Origin: Rhodoferax sp.
Lineage (GTDB): Bacteria; Pseudomonadota; Gammaproteobacteria; Burkholderiales; Burkholderiaceae_C
Direction: 5' to 3'
Assembly: GCF_023701345.1 (NCBI RefSeq)
Contig: NZ_JAMPXE010000001.1
Span: 1-64,000 of the forward strand
DNA length: 64,000 nt
The translations under genes were made by a program, and so were the position numbers. Below the pieces are notes generated by a model. The model saw only the letters and a program-made list of their open reading frames with translations. It was not told the DNA's origin and made no database searches. How positions within the stretch are numbered: the first letter of the stretch is position 1; each line of letters begins with the position of its first letter. This document shows, in pieces, positions 44,280 through 53,156 of the stretch.

Positions 44280-45828
44280 GGGATCCTCCTGACTGGCCGG
44301 CGAAAGCAGGCACCGTCGGCTCTTCGTCCCAAAGCCCGCTCATCCAGATCCCGATGCGCTCAATACTGGCCTCTGCGATGGGCACCGAGGGCGACAACCG
44401 ACCTTTGGCAATCACATGCAGACGGTCACTCACCTCGAACAGCTCCTCGAGTTCCTCACTGACCATCAGCACCGCGCAACCGGCGTCGCGCAGCGCCAGG
44501 ATTTCGCTCCGGATTTGGGCCGCCGCGCCCACGTCGACACCCCAGGTCGGTTGCGAAACGATGAACAGCCTGGGCTGGGCGTCAATCTCCCGGCCGACAA
44601 TGAATTTTTGCAGATTGCCGCCCGAGAGCGAACGCGCCAGCGCGCGCGGACCAGCGGCCTTGACATTGAACGCCTGGATGAGCTTTGCCGCGTGTTGCTC
44701 CAGCGCCCGCGGCTTGATCCAGCCGCCAGCAAATTTGGGCATGGAAATGGATTCGGTGCGTGTCAGCAGCAGGTTGTGCGCCAGGCTCAGGTTCGGCACA
44801 GCACCGCGCCCGAGCCGCTCTTCAGGTACAAAGTGCAGGCCCAACTTGCGCCGTCCCCCGGGATGCATGGCCGAGACATCGGTGTCACCCATGCGAATGC
44901 TGGCTTTGGGCGCACGGCAGTCTTCGCCCGACAAGGCATACATGAGCTCTTTTTGGCCGTTGCCGGAAACCCCGGCAATGCCCACCACCTCACCGGCTCG
45001 CACCTGCAGGCCAATATTCTCAAGGTCCATGCCAAACTGGTCCTCACGCGCCAGCGTGAGCCCGTTCACGTCAAGCACCACGGCACCTGACTGCTGTGCA
45101 CGGTGCTGCAGCTGCGGCGGCTCGGCGCCGATCATCATGCGCGACAGGGAAGCATTGGACTCCTCGGCCGGGTTGCAGACACCGGTGACCTTGCCACCGC
45201 GCAGCACGGTGCAGGCATTGCACAGCTCGCGTATTTCATGCAGTTTGTGGCTGATGTACAAGATGCTGCAGCCCTCGCTGGCCAGTTTTTTCAACACCAC
45301 AAAAAGCTTGTCTACCGCCTGCGGGGTCAGCACCGAGGTCGGCTCATCCAGAATCAGCAACTCCGGGCGCGTCAGCAGGGCACGGATGATTTCCACCCGC
45401 TGCATCTCGCCCACGCTCAGGGTATGCACCGGGCGCGCCGGGTCAACGTCGAGTCCGTACTCATTCGCCTTGGCCACGATGCTGGCGGTGACCTGATCCA
45501 GGGAACTGCGCGCCAGGCCGAGCCAGACGTTTTCTGCCACGGTCAGGGTGTCGAACAAATTGAAATGCTGAAACACCATGCTGATGCCGTTGGCCCGCGC
45601 GTCCTTGGGGTTGCGAATCTGCATGACCTGGCCGTTGATCCGGACCTCACCGGCATCGGGCTTGACGGCGCCGTAAATGATTTTCATCAGGGTCGACTTG
45701 CCGGCGCCGTTTTCGCCCAGCACCGCGTGGGTCTCGCCGGGCATCACCGTCAGGCTCACGTCACTGTTGGCGACCACGCCGGGGTAGCGTTTGGTGATGC
45801 CGGACAGTTGAAGACGGGGCGTGATCAT
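44266..45828 (-). CDS. Double ABC ATPase of the purine/nucleoside importer
   Basis: A 520-residue protein of two ABC domains: the first has Walker A GENGAGKSTLMKIIYG, signature SVGEMQRVEI and Walker B LLILDEPTSVLT; the second is degenerate in Walker A (GVSGNGQKELMYALSG) but has SLSGGNLQKFIVGR. It is of the type that drives BMP-dependent nucleoside importers. I chose the ATG at 45828; an in-frame TTG lies five codons upstream. The first gene of the operon, divergent from xdhA. Confidence 0.9.
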   Translation of the reverse strand: MITPRLQLSGITKRYPGVVANSDVSLTVMPGETHAVLGENGAGKSTLMKIIYGAVKPDAGEVRINGQVMQIRNPKDARANGISMVFQHFNLFDTLTVAENVWLGLARSSLDQVTASIVAKANEYGLDVDPARPVHTLSVGEMQRVEIIRALLTRPELLILDEPTSVLTPQAVDKLFVVLKKLASEGCSILYISHKLHEIRELCNACTVLRGGKVTGVCNPAEESNASLSRMMIGAEPPQLQHRAQQSGAVVLDVNGLTLAREDQFGMDLENIGLQVRAGEVVGIAGVSGNGQKELMYALSGEDCRAPKASIRMGDTDVSAMHPGGRRKLGLHFVPEERLGRGAVPNLSLAHNLLLTRTESISMPKFAGGWIKPRALEQHAAKLIQAFNVKAAGPRALARSLSGGNLQKFIVGREIDAQPRLFIVSQPTWGVDVGAAAQIRSEILALRDAGCAVLMVSEELEELFEVSDRLHVIAKGRLSPSVPIAEASIERIGIWMSGLWDEEPTVPAFAGQSGGSHAQA

Positions 45829-45929
45829 GAGCAAACTTGTCAATTGAGTTAGGTACTGTTTTTACCAGCAAAATGCCCTGAAATCTGGATTCGTGATGAT
45901 CGGGTACGACATTTGCTCTATGCTTATGA

Positions 45930-45943
45930 CCGTGGTGCCACGG
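45930..45943. promoter_or_regulatory. Candidate operator between the purine importer and xdhA
   Basis: CCGTGG-TG-CCACGG, a perfect palindrome of 6-bp arms (14 bp in all), lies 34 bp before the xdhA ATG in the divergent promoter region. Placement is that of an operator serving one or both operons; no specific regulator is identified. Confidence 0.4.
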
Positions 45944-45977
45944 ATCACCATCAAAACTCTTCATTGTGAGCGCCTTC

Positions 45978-47444
45978 ATGAACCCACCCCTCCTGCAATT
46001 TGTCTGGCGCGGCGAGATTGTCACGCTGCAGCATGTCCCGCCCACCCGCACACTGCTGCAACTGCTGCGCGAAGACCTCGGCCACAGCGCCACCAAGGAA
46101 GGCTGTAACGAAGGCGACTGTGGCGCCTGCACCGTGGTGCAGGCTGAGTTACAAGGCGGGCAGTTGCATTACAACGCCGTCAACAGTTGCATCAAACTGG
46201 CGCATGCCATCCATGGCATGGCGCTATGGACCGCCGCCGACCTGGCCGCGGCCGATGGCACAGCGCACCCCGTGCAGCAAGCACTGCACCAGTGCCACGC
46301 CAGCCAGTGCGGTTTTTGCACGCCCGGCTTTGCAATGAGCCTGTTTGGCCTGTACCAGAACACGGTGCTGAAAGACCAGCCGGTCAGCCGCGCCCAAGCG
46401 CAGGAGGCGCTGTCGGGCAACCTGTGCCGCTGCACCGGCTACCGGCCCATTCTGGACGCAGCACAAGCGATGACCACCCTGCCCCGGGTGCCTATGGACG
46501 AGGCGCGCCTGCGCCAGCAATTAGCCGCCATCGCGCCCGCCAATAGGGAGCAGGCCGCAGGGCTTTCCTACGACGCGCCGACCCGCCTGGGCGCGCTGCT
46601 GGCCGCCCGTGCCGCCCGGCCGCAGGCCCAGTTGGTGGCCGGTTGCACCGATGTCGGCTTGTGGATCAACAAGCTGCACATGAATTTTGCGCAGGTGCTC
46701 GATCTCACGCGCGTGGCCGAGCTCAAGACCATCGAAGTTCAGGACGGCCACACCGTCATCGGTGCGGCGGTCAACCTGAACGACGCCTTTGCCGCGCTGG
46801 AGTTGGATCGGCCGCAACTGCACAATTTTTTCAACCGCTTTGCCGGCTTGCCGGTGCGCCATGCCGGCACCCTGGGCGGCAATATCGCCAACGGCTCGCC
46901 GATTGGCGACAGCATGCCGCTGCTGATCGCCCTGAACGCCAGCGTGGTGCTGATGCGCGTGCGCGGCCAGCGCGAACTGCCGCTGGAAGCGCTGTACATC
47001 GGCTATCGCAAGAATGTCATGGCGGCAGACGAAGTGCTGGCCTGGATCCGCGTGCCAAGACCCCAGCCTGGTGAATTGCTGCACGTTTTCAAGGTCTCCA
47101 AACGCATGGAGGACGACATTTCTGCGGTGTGTCTGGCGATCAGCGTACAGCTGAACGACGGACGCGTCACACAGGCCTCGATCGGCGTCGGCGGCGTCGC
47201 GGCCACGCCGGTGCGCGCCGTGCAAACCGAGGCGGTGCTTACCGGGCAGGCCTGGACACAAGACACAATCACGCTGGCCAAAGCCAGTTTGCGCAGCGAG
47301 TTTCAACCGATCTCGGACATGCGCGCCAGTGCCGCCTACCGCGTGCAGTTGCTCGATGGGCTGATGGAACGTTTCTGGCTCGAAAGCCAAGGCGTGCCTG
47401 ACATCAGCCTGGCAAGCTTGAGCCTGGAAGGAGAACAGGCATGA
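45978..47444 (+). CDS. xdhA: Xanthine dehydrogenase small subunit (FeS and FAD)
   Basis: A 488-residue subunit. The N-terminal plant-type [2Fe-2S] cluster has EGCNEGDCGACTVV (Cys43, 48, 51), the second cluster CGFCTPGF and NLCRCTGYRPI, and the FAD domain from about residue 200 with FNRFAGLPVRHAGTLGGNIA and NGSPIGDSMPLL. Electrons pass from the molybdenum site to FAD here. The ATG at 45978 is preferred; a GTG four codons upstream is possible. Translation couples to xdhB by a four-base overlap. Confidence 0.93.
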   Translation: MNPPLLQFVWRGEIVTLQHVPPTRTLLQLLREDLGHSATKEGCNEGDCGACTVVQAELQGGQLHYNAVNSCIKLAHAIHGMALWTAADLAAADGTAHPVQQALHQCHASQCGFCTPGFAMSLFGLYQNTVLKDQPVSRAQAQEALSGNLCRCTGYRPILDAAQAMTTLPRVPMDEARLRQQLAAIAPANREQAAGLSYDAPTRLGALLAARAARPQAQLVAGCTDVGLWINKLHMNFAQVLDLTRVAELKTIEVQDGHTVIGAAVNLNDAFAALELDRPQLHNFFNRFAGLPVRHAGTLGGNIANGSPIGDSMPLLIALNASVVLMRVRGQRELPLEALYIGYRKNVMAADEVLAWIRVPRPQPGELLHVFKVSKRMEDDISAVCLAISVQLNDGRVTQASIGVGGVAATPVRAVQTEAVLTGQAWTQDTITLAKASLRSEFQPISDMRASAAYRVQLLDGLMERFWLESQGVPDISLASLSLEGEQA

Positions 47445-49753
47445 ACGCTCCCTTTCCCGCAGGCGCTGAACCCTTTTTGGCCAGCGGCCAGCCCCATCCA
47501 CACGAAAGCGCCGCCGCACATATTGCCGGAGCCGCGACCTACATCGACGACATCCCGGAGCTGCGCGGCACGTTGTACGCCGCCCCGGTGCTGTCCAGGG
47601 TAGCGCACGGCAAGCTGCTGGGCGTGGACACGCAGGCCGCGCTGGCGCTGCCCGGTGTGCACGCCGTGCTGCTAGCCGCCGATGTGCCGGGCAGCAAGGT
47701 GCTGGCCGCCTTTGCCGGCGATGAGCCCGTGTTGGCGCTAGACACTGTTCAGCATGTGGGCCAGGTCATTGGCCTGGTGGTGGCCGACAGCGTGATGCTG
47801 GCGCGCCGCGCAACGCGCCTGGTGATGCCCCAAATTGAGCCCCTGCCCGCCATCCTGGACGTGCGCGCGGCCCTGGCAGCGCAAAGTTTTGTGCTGCCGC
47901 CCGTCACGGTGCGCCGGGGCGAAGCGGCCCAGGCCCTGGCGCGCGCACCGCACACCCTGCAAGGCACGCTCGAAGTCGGCGGCCAGGAGCACTTTTATCT
48001 GGAAGGCCAGGTGGCTTACGCGCTGCCACAAGAACAAAACCAGTGGCTCATCCACAGCAGCACGCAGCATCCCGGCGAGGTGCAGCACTGGGTGGCTCAT
48101 GCGCTTGGCCTGGACAACCATGCGGTCACGGTGCAGTGCCGGCGCATGGGTGGCGGTTTTGGCGGCAAGGAAACGCAGGCAGGCCATGTCGCGGTGTGGG
48201 CGGCACTGGCGGCACACAAGTTGCGGCGACCGGTGAAGCTGCGGCTGGATCGCGATGATGACTTCATGATCACCGGCAAGCGTCATCCCTTCAGCTACGA
48301 CTACCGTGTGGGTTTTGACGACAGTGGCAGGCTCTGCGGCCTGCAGTTGCAAATGCTGGCGCATTGCGGCTTCAGCGCTGATTTGTCGGGCCCGGTTGCG
48401 GACCGGGCCATTTTTCATGTCGACAACGCCTACTTTTTGCAAGACGTCGAGATCATCTCGTACCGCTGCAAGATCAACACCCAGAGCCACACCGCGTTTC
48501 GTGGCTTTGGCGGGCCGCAAGGCATGATCGTCACCGAGGCCATCCTGGGCAACATCGCGCGCCATCTGGGGCTGGACCCGCTCGCTGTGCGACGGCGCAA
48601 CCTGTACAGCGATGAGGCAGAACGCAACACCACGCATTACGGCATGCAGGTCGAGGGCAACATCCTGCAGCCCTTGTTGTCAACGCTGGAACGTTCTGCC
48701 AACTACCAGCAGCGCCGGGCTGCCATCGCCTCATGGAATGTCGGTCATACGGTCATCAAGCGCGGCATCGCCCTGACGCCGGTCAAATTTGGCATCAGCT
48801 TTACCGCCACGCTGTTCAACCAGGCGGGCGCTTTGGTGCATGTCTATCTGGACGGCAGCGTCTCGGTCAACCACGGCGGCACCGAAATGGGGCAAGGCCT
48901 GCACACCAAGGTGGCACAGATCGTGGCCGACGAGTTGGGTGTGCCGCTGACTCGCGTGCGGGTGAGCGCCAGCGACACCGGCAAAATCCCCAACGCCTCG
49001 GCTACTGCCGCCTCGGCCGGCACCGACCTCAATGGCCGCGCCGCCCAATTTGCCGCGCGCCATATTCGCGACAACCTGGCAGCCTTTGTCTGCGGCCTCG
49101 ACGGTGTCGGCGCCGGTGCGGTACAGTTTGCCGCCGGCCAGGTGATCACGCCCCAAGCCACGCGCAGCTTTACCGACGTGGTGGCGCAGGCTTACGCCAA
49201 CCGCATCCAGCTCTGGAGCGACGGTTTTTACCGCACCCCCAAAATCCACTATGACAAAACCACCCTGACCGGGCGGCCGTTTTACTACTTTGCCTATGGC
49301 GCGGCGTGCACCGAGGTGGCCATCGACACCCTCACCGGCGAGAGCCGCGTGTTGCAAGTGGACATCCTGCACGACGTGGGCCGATCCATCAACCCGGCCA
49401 TCGACATCGGGCAGATTGAAGGCGGCTTTGTGCAAGGCATGGGCTGGCTCACCTCCGAGGAACTGGTGTGGAACGAGCAGGGCCTGCTGAGCACGCACGC
49501 GCCCAGCACTTACAAAATCCCCACCGCCGGCGATGTGCCCAGCCATTTCAGAATCGATTTATGGCCCGAGCCCAACCCCGAGGACAACGTGTTTGGCTCC
49601 AAAGCCGTGGGCGAACCGCCGTTGATGCTGGCCATCAGCGTGTTTGAGGCGCTGCGCGAGGCGGTGGCCCAGGCGCGCGGCGACGGGCAGGCGGTGCAAT
49701 TGAATGCACCGGCGACGGCAGAACGGGTGTTGTGGGCGCTGCAATCTAATTAG
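47441..49753 (+). CDS. xdhB: Xanthine dehydrogenase molybdopterin subunit
   Basis: A 770-residue subunit that binds the molybdopterin cofactor and oxidises hypoxanthine and xanthine to urate. MGGGFGGKETQ, SHTAFRGFGGPQGM and the C-terminal FGSKAVGEPPLMLAISVFEA (with the catalytic Glu) are the pterin and active-site motifs. Completes the adenine-hypoxanthine / guanine-xanthine route that begins with the deaminases at 33055-35464. The maturation factor xdhC, usually next, is not in the window. Confidence 0.93.
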   Translation: MNAPFPAGAEPFLASGQPHPHESAAAHIAGAATYIDDIPELRGTLYAAPVLSRVAHGKLLGVDTQAALALPGVHAVLLAADVPGSKVLAAFAGDEPVLALDTVQHVGQVIGLVVADSVMLARRATRLVMPQIEPLPAILDVRAALAAQSFVLPPVTVRRGEAAQALARAPHTLQGTLEVGGQEHFYLEGQVAYALPQEQNQWLIHSSTQHPGEVQHWVAHALGLDNHAVTVQCRRMGGGFGGKETQAGHVAVWAALAAHKLRRPVKLRLDRDDDFMITGKRHPFSYDYRVGFDDSGRLCGLQLQMLAHCGFSADLSGPVADRAIFHVDNAYFLQDVEIISYRCKINTQSHTAFRGFGGPQGMIVTEAILGNIARHLGLDPLAVRRRNLYSDEAERNTTHYGMQVEGNILQPLLSTLERSANYQQRRAAIASWNVGHTVIKRGIALTPVKFGISFTATLFNQAGALVHVYLDGSVSVNHGGTEMGQGLHTKVAQIVADELGVPLTRVRVSASDTGKIPNASATAASAGTDLNGRAAQFAARHIRDNLAAFVCGLDGVGAGAVQFAAGQVITPQATRSFTDVVAQAYANRIQLWSDGFYRTPKIHYDKTTLTGRPFYYFAYGAACTEVAIDTLTGESRVLQVDILHDVGRSINPAIDIGQIEGGFVQGMGWLTSEELVWNEQGLLSTHAPSTYKIPTAGDVPSHFRIDLWPEPNPEDNVFGSKAVGEPPLMLAISVFEALREAVAQARGDGQAVQLNAPATAERVLWALQSN

Positions 49754-49853
49754 TTGGGGTCAGAGCACATCGCTTCGCGAGTGGTCTGACCCGCAAAAGC
49801 TCAGGTTAGTTGGGGTCAGAGCACGTCGCTGTGCGAGTGGTCTGACCCGCAAA
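49750..49853. repeat. Tandem 48-bp hairpin repeats after xdhB
   Basis: Two near-identical copies (49750-49797 and 49806-49853), 56 bp apart, each TTAGTTGGGGTCAGAGCAC followed by a short loop and GTGGTCTGACCCGCAAA. In each the GGGTCAGA and TCTGACCC arms can pair. They fill the convergent gap between xdhB and the Crp/Fnr gene and may end transcription from both sides. Confidence 0.85.
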
Positions 49854-49856
49854 GTC

Positions 49857-50480
49857 TCAGACGCCGGCCAGCGAGCGCAGGGCGTTGGGGTTGACCAGTT
49901 TGAGCACACGGCCGGAGCCGCTGATCAGGCTTTGCTCGCGCAGGTGGCGCAGCACGCGCGAGAAAGTTTCGGGGGCAATGCCCAGTTGCACGGCAATGCT
50001 GCGCTTGCGCTGATGCAGTTCAACCGCCATCTGGCCCTGGGCGCCGGACTGGGCATGACTGAGCAGCCACTCGGCACAGCGCGCCTCGGCATCCTTGGCC
50101 AGGCGACTCACGGCAAACTCGGTTTGGTGACGGTGTGCCATGGCCACGTCGGTCAGCACGGCCTGGGCGGCTTCGGGCAGGTCGGCAATGCCTTTGCTGA
50201 AATCGTCCATGCTGACCTGGCGCAATTCGACCGGGGTATCGGCCAACGCATCCACCAGGTGCGACATATTGAGCACGGCCGAGCTGGCATCGAGCCAGCA
50301 GGGACCTTCCAGCACGCCGATCTGATGCTCCATCAAACCATCCGCCAACACGCCCAGTGCGACACGTCCGGATTCGATGTAACTGACCCAGACTGGCTTG
50401 ACACCGCGTTGCAGCAGAAGCTGTCCGCGGGCAACATTTTGGGTCTGGGCACTGGGATCGATGGTGTTGACGGTAAACAT
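49857..50480 (-). CDS. Crp/Fnr-family transcriptional regulator
   Basis: A 207-residue regulator with an N-terminal cNMP-binding-like domain and a C-terminal winged helix. The recognition helix ETFSRVLRHL carries the Glu-x-x-Ser-Arg of FNR-type readers of TTGAT sites. There is no N-terminal cysteine cluster, so it does not sense oxygen by a [4Fe-4S] centre and could instead follow nitric oxide, haem or another cue. Its gene is alone; the closest respiratory target in the window is the nitrite reductase operon at 55800. Confidence 0.88.
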   Translation of the reverse strand: MFTVNTIDPSAQTQNVARGQLLLQRGVKPVWVSYIESGRVALGVLADGLMEHQIGVLEGPCWLDASSAVLNMSHLVDALADTPVELRQVSMDDFSKGIADLPEAAQAVLTDVAMAHRHQTEFAVSRLAKDAEARCAEWLLSHAQSGAQGQMAVELHQRKRSIAVQLGIAPETFSRVLRHLREQSLISGSGRVLKLVNPNALRSLAGV

Positions 50481-50544
50481 AAGCGCTACTTTGCAGCGCC
50501 TGCCCGGTCTAAATCTTGAGCAATATCAATGAATATGAAAAAAC

Positions 50545-51261
50545 TTATTCACCCAGATAAGCCGCCCGCACCTTGGGATCATGCAACATGGTTTTGGCGT
50601 CACCGGTCATGGTGATCAGGCCCGAATCCATGACATAACCACGGTCGGCAATGGCCAGGGCACGGCTTGCGTTTTGCTCCACCAGCAGGATCGTGACGCC
50701 CTGTGCATAGACCTCGCGCACCACGTCAAAGATCTTGTCGACCATGATCGGTGACAGGCCCATGGAGGGTTCGTCGAGCAGCAACACCTTGGGGCGGCTC
50801 ATCAGCGCCCGGCCCATGGCCAGCATTTGCTGCTCACCGCCGCTCATGGTGCCGGCCAACTGGTCACGGCGCTCCTTGAGGCGCGGGAAGGTGGTGAACA
50901 CCCTGTCAATGTCCTGCAGAATTTCGGCCTGGTCGTTGCGAATGTAAGCCCCCATCTGCAGGTTTTCGATGATCGTCATGCGGGTAAAGACGCCGCGACC
51001 TTCGGGCACCATGGCCAGCCCCTGCTTGACCAGATCCCAGGGGCCCTGACCGCGAATGCTTTTGCCCAGGTACTCGATGTCGCCATCGTTGATGGGCAGT
51101 GAACCGGTGATGGCTTTCATGGAGGTGGTTTTGCCCGCCCCGTTGGAGCCGATGAGCGACACCAGTTCGCCTTCGCAGACCTCAAAATCAACACCCTTGA
51201 CGGCCTGAATGCCGCCGTAAGCCACTTTGAGGCCTTTGACTTTTAATAATACTTCGGCCAT
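50545..51261 (-). CDS. livF: Branched-chain amino acid ABC transporter ATPase LivF
   Basis: A 238-residue ATPase with Walker A GSNGAGKTTSMKAITG, TMSGGEQQMLAMGRAL signature and Walker B VLLLDEPSMGLSP, typical of LivF. GGAGG lies eight bases before the chosen ATG at 51261. The last gene of the livHMGF operon. Confidence 0.94.
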   Translation of the reverse strand: MAEVLLKVKGLKVAYGGIQAVKGVDFEVCEGELVSLIGSNGAGKTTSMKAITGSLPINDGDIEYLGKSIRGQGPWDLVKQGLAMVPEGRGVFTRMTIIENLQMGAYIRNDQAEILQDIDRVFTTFPRLKERRDQLAGTMSGGEQQMLAMGRALMSRPKVLLLDEPSMGLSPIMVDKIFDVVREVYAQGVTILLVEQNASRALAIADRGYVMDSGLITMTGDAKTMLHDPKVRAAYLGE

Positions 51262-51262
51262 G

Positions 51263-52033
51263 TCAGTGTCCTCCGGTGCCCAGATAAGCTTCAATCACTT
51301 TTTCGTTGCGCTGCACATCGGCCGGCGTGCCCTCGGCTATCTGCTTGCCGTAGTCGAGCACCGTGACGCGATCACACAGGCCCATGACCAGTTTGACGTC
51401 GTGCTCGATCAGCAAAATGGTGCGGTTGTCGTTGCGGATTTTGTCGATCAGCTCGCGCAGCATCACTTTTTCGGTGCTGTTCATGCCGGCGGCGGGTTCG
51501 TCCAGGGCAATCAGTTGCGGGTCAGTGGCCAGGGCACGGGCAATTTCCAGACGCCGCTGGTCGCCATAACTCAGGGTTCGGGCCTTGTAGTCGGCCAGGC
51601 TGCCAATGCCCACGTAGTCCAGCAACTCCTGGGCGCGCTTGGCTATGGCCGCTTCTTCAGACTTGAAACCGGGTGTGCGAAACACCGCGCCGAGCAAACC
51701 GGAACGGGTGCGCACATGGCGTCCCACCATGACATTCTCAAGCGCCGTCATTTCGGCAAACAGGCGAATATTCTGGAAGGTGCGGGCAATACCGGCCTTG
51801 GCCACTTCGTGCACGGCGGTGGGCTGGTAGGGCTTGCCGGCCAGCTCGAAAGTGCCAGTGTCCGGGGTGTACAAACCGGTGAGCACATTGAAAAACGTGG
51901 TTTTGCCAGCGCCATTGGGACCAATCAGGCCATAGACCTGGCCACGCCTGATCTGGATGCCCACATCGCTCAAGGCCTGCAGGCCGCCGAAGCGTTTGGA
52001 TACGCCGGCAACGTTGAGTACGGTGTCTGTCAT
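51263..52033 (-). CDS. livG: Branched-chain amino acid ABC transporter ATPase LivG
   Basis: A 256-residue ATPase with Walker A GPNGAGKTTFFNVLTG, signature LSYGDQRRLEIARAL and Walker B LIALDEPAAGMNSTE, typical of LivG. The ATG at 52033 gives the usual start MTDTVLNVAGVSKRFGG. It ends one base before livF starts. Confidence 0.94.
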   Translation of the reverse strand: MTDTVLNVAGVSKRFGGLQALSDVGIQIRRGQVYGLIGPNGAGKTTFFNVLTGLYTPDTGTFELAGKPYQPTAVHEVAKAGIARTFQNIRLFAEMTALENVMVGRHVRTRSGLLGAVFRTPGFKSEEAAIAKRAQELLDYVGIGSLADYKARTLSYGDQRRLEIARALATDPQLIALDEPAAGMNSTEKVMLRELIDKIRNDNRTILLIEHDVKLVMGLCDRVTVLDYGKQIAEGTPADVQRNEKVIEAYLGTGGH

Positions 52034-52059
52034 GTCATTTCTTCTTGGGTAGGGTCGCG

Positions 52060-53145
52060 TCAGGACTTGGTGGTTTGCAGGGATTTGCCGTGCTCGGGTG
52101 ACGGCCACAAACCACGCGGACGCAACAACATCACAATGATCATGGCCAGCGCAATCAGCAACTGACGCAGGATGGACGCGTCAAGACGGCCGCCGGTCAT
52201 GTTTTGCAACGGCCCGGCCACATAGCGCAGCACCTCGGGCAAGGCGGACAGCGCCACCGCCCCCAGAATCACACCAGGCAGGTGACCAATGCCACCCAGC
52301 ACCACCATCGCCACAATCATGATGGACTCCATCAAGGCAAATGACTCAGGCGAAATAAAGCCCTGGAACGAGGCAAACATGGCGCCGGAGACACCGCCAA
52401 ACGTGGCACCCATGCCAAACGCCAGCAATTTCAGGTTGCGCGTGTTGATGCCCATGGCCTTGGCCGCAATCTCGTCCTCGCGAATGGCCATCCAGGCACG
52501 TCCCACGCGCGAAAGTTGCAGGCGGTGCGAAATGATGACACTCACCACCACCAACGCCAAAAACAGGTAGTAGTAGAGCGAGACAGATGCCAGCTGAAAC
52601 CCAAACACCTCCACCTTTTTGCCCATGCTGAGACCAAAAAAGCTCAAGGCGTCAATCTGGCCCAGGCCCTTGGGGCCGTTGGTGATGTTGACAGGATGGT
52701 CCAGGTTGTTCATGAAGACGCGAATGATTTCACCAAAGCCCAGCGTCACAATGGCCAGGTAATCACCGCGTAAGCGCAAGGTGGGTGCGCCCAGCAACAC
52801 ACCCAGCAGGCCAGCCAGGCCGGCCGCCGCGGGGATCACCAGCCAGATCGGCAAATGCAGGCCATCGGGGAACATGGCGGCAATGGCAGGAAAGGTATCA
52901 ATCAGGTGCGGCGAGGCCAGCAACGCATACATATAAGCGCCAATGGCAAAAAAGGCCACGTAACCCAGGTCGAGCAAGCCGGCGTAACCCACCACAATGT
53001 TCAGCCCCAGTGCCAGCAGCACATACAGCAGGGCCATGTCGGCAATGCGCACCCAGGCATTGCCAAACCCTTGCAGCAACAGCGGCAGCACCAGCAAACC
53101 AAGGGCCGCCAGCAAAAATACGATGATCTGTTTTTGTTGTTTCAT
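52060..53145 (-). CDS. livM: Branched-chain amino acid ABC permease LivM
   Basis: A 361-residue permease with about ten helices, including NIVVGYAGLLDLGYVAFFAI and the LivM signature GDYLAIVTLGFGEIIRV, and the coupling loop VGRAWMAIREDEIAAKAMGI. It follows livH by 11 bp. Confidence 0.94.
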   Translation of the reverse strand: MKQQKQIIVFLLAALGLLVLPLLLQGFGNAWVRIADMALLYVLLALGLNIVVGYAGLLDLGYVAFFAIGAYMYALLASPHLIDTFPAIAAMFPDGLHLPIWLVIPAAAGLAGLLGVLLGAPTLRLRGDYLAIVTLGFGEIIRVFMNNLDHPVNITNGPKGLGQIDALSFFGLSMGKKVEVFGFQLASVSLYYYLFLALVVVSVIISHRLQLSRVGRAWMAIREDEIAAKAMGINTRNLKLLAFGMGATFGGVSGAMFASFQGFISPESFALMESIMIVAMVVLGGIGHLPGVILGAVALSALPEVLRYVAGPLQNMTGGRLDASILRQLLIALAMIIVMLLRPRGLWPSPEHGKSLQTTKS

Positions 53146-53156
53146 GCTCTGTCTCC

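Noticed and set aside
49857..50480. Oxygen-sensing FNR
   Set aside because: The N-terminal cysteine cluster needed for the [4Fe-4S] centre is missing, so only the family name is given.
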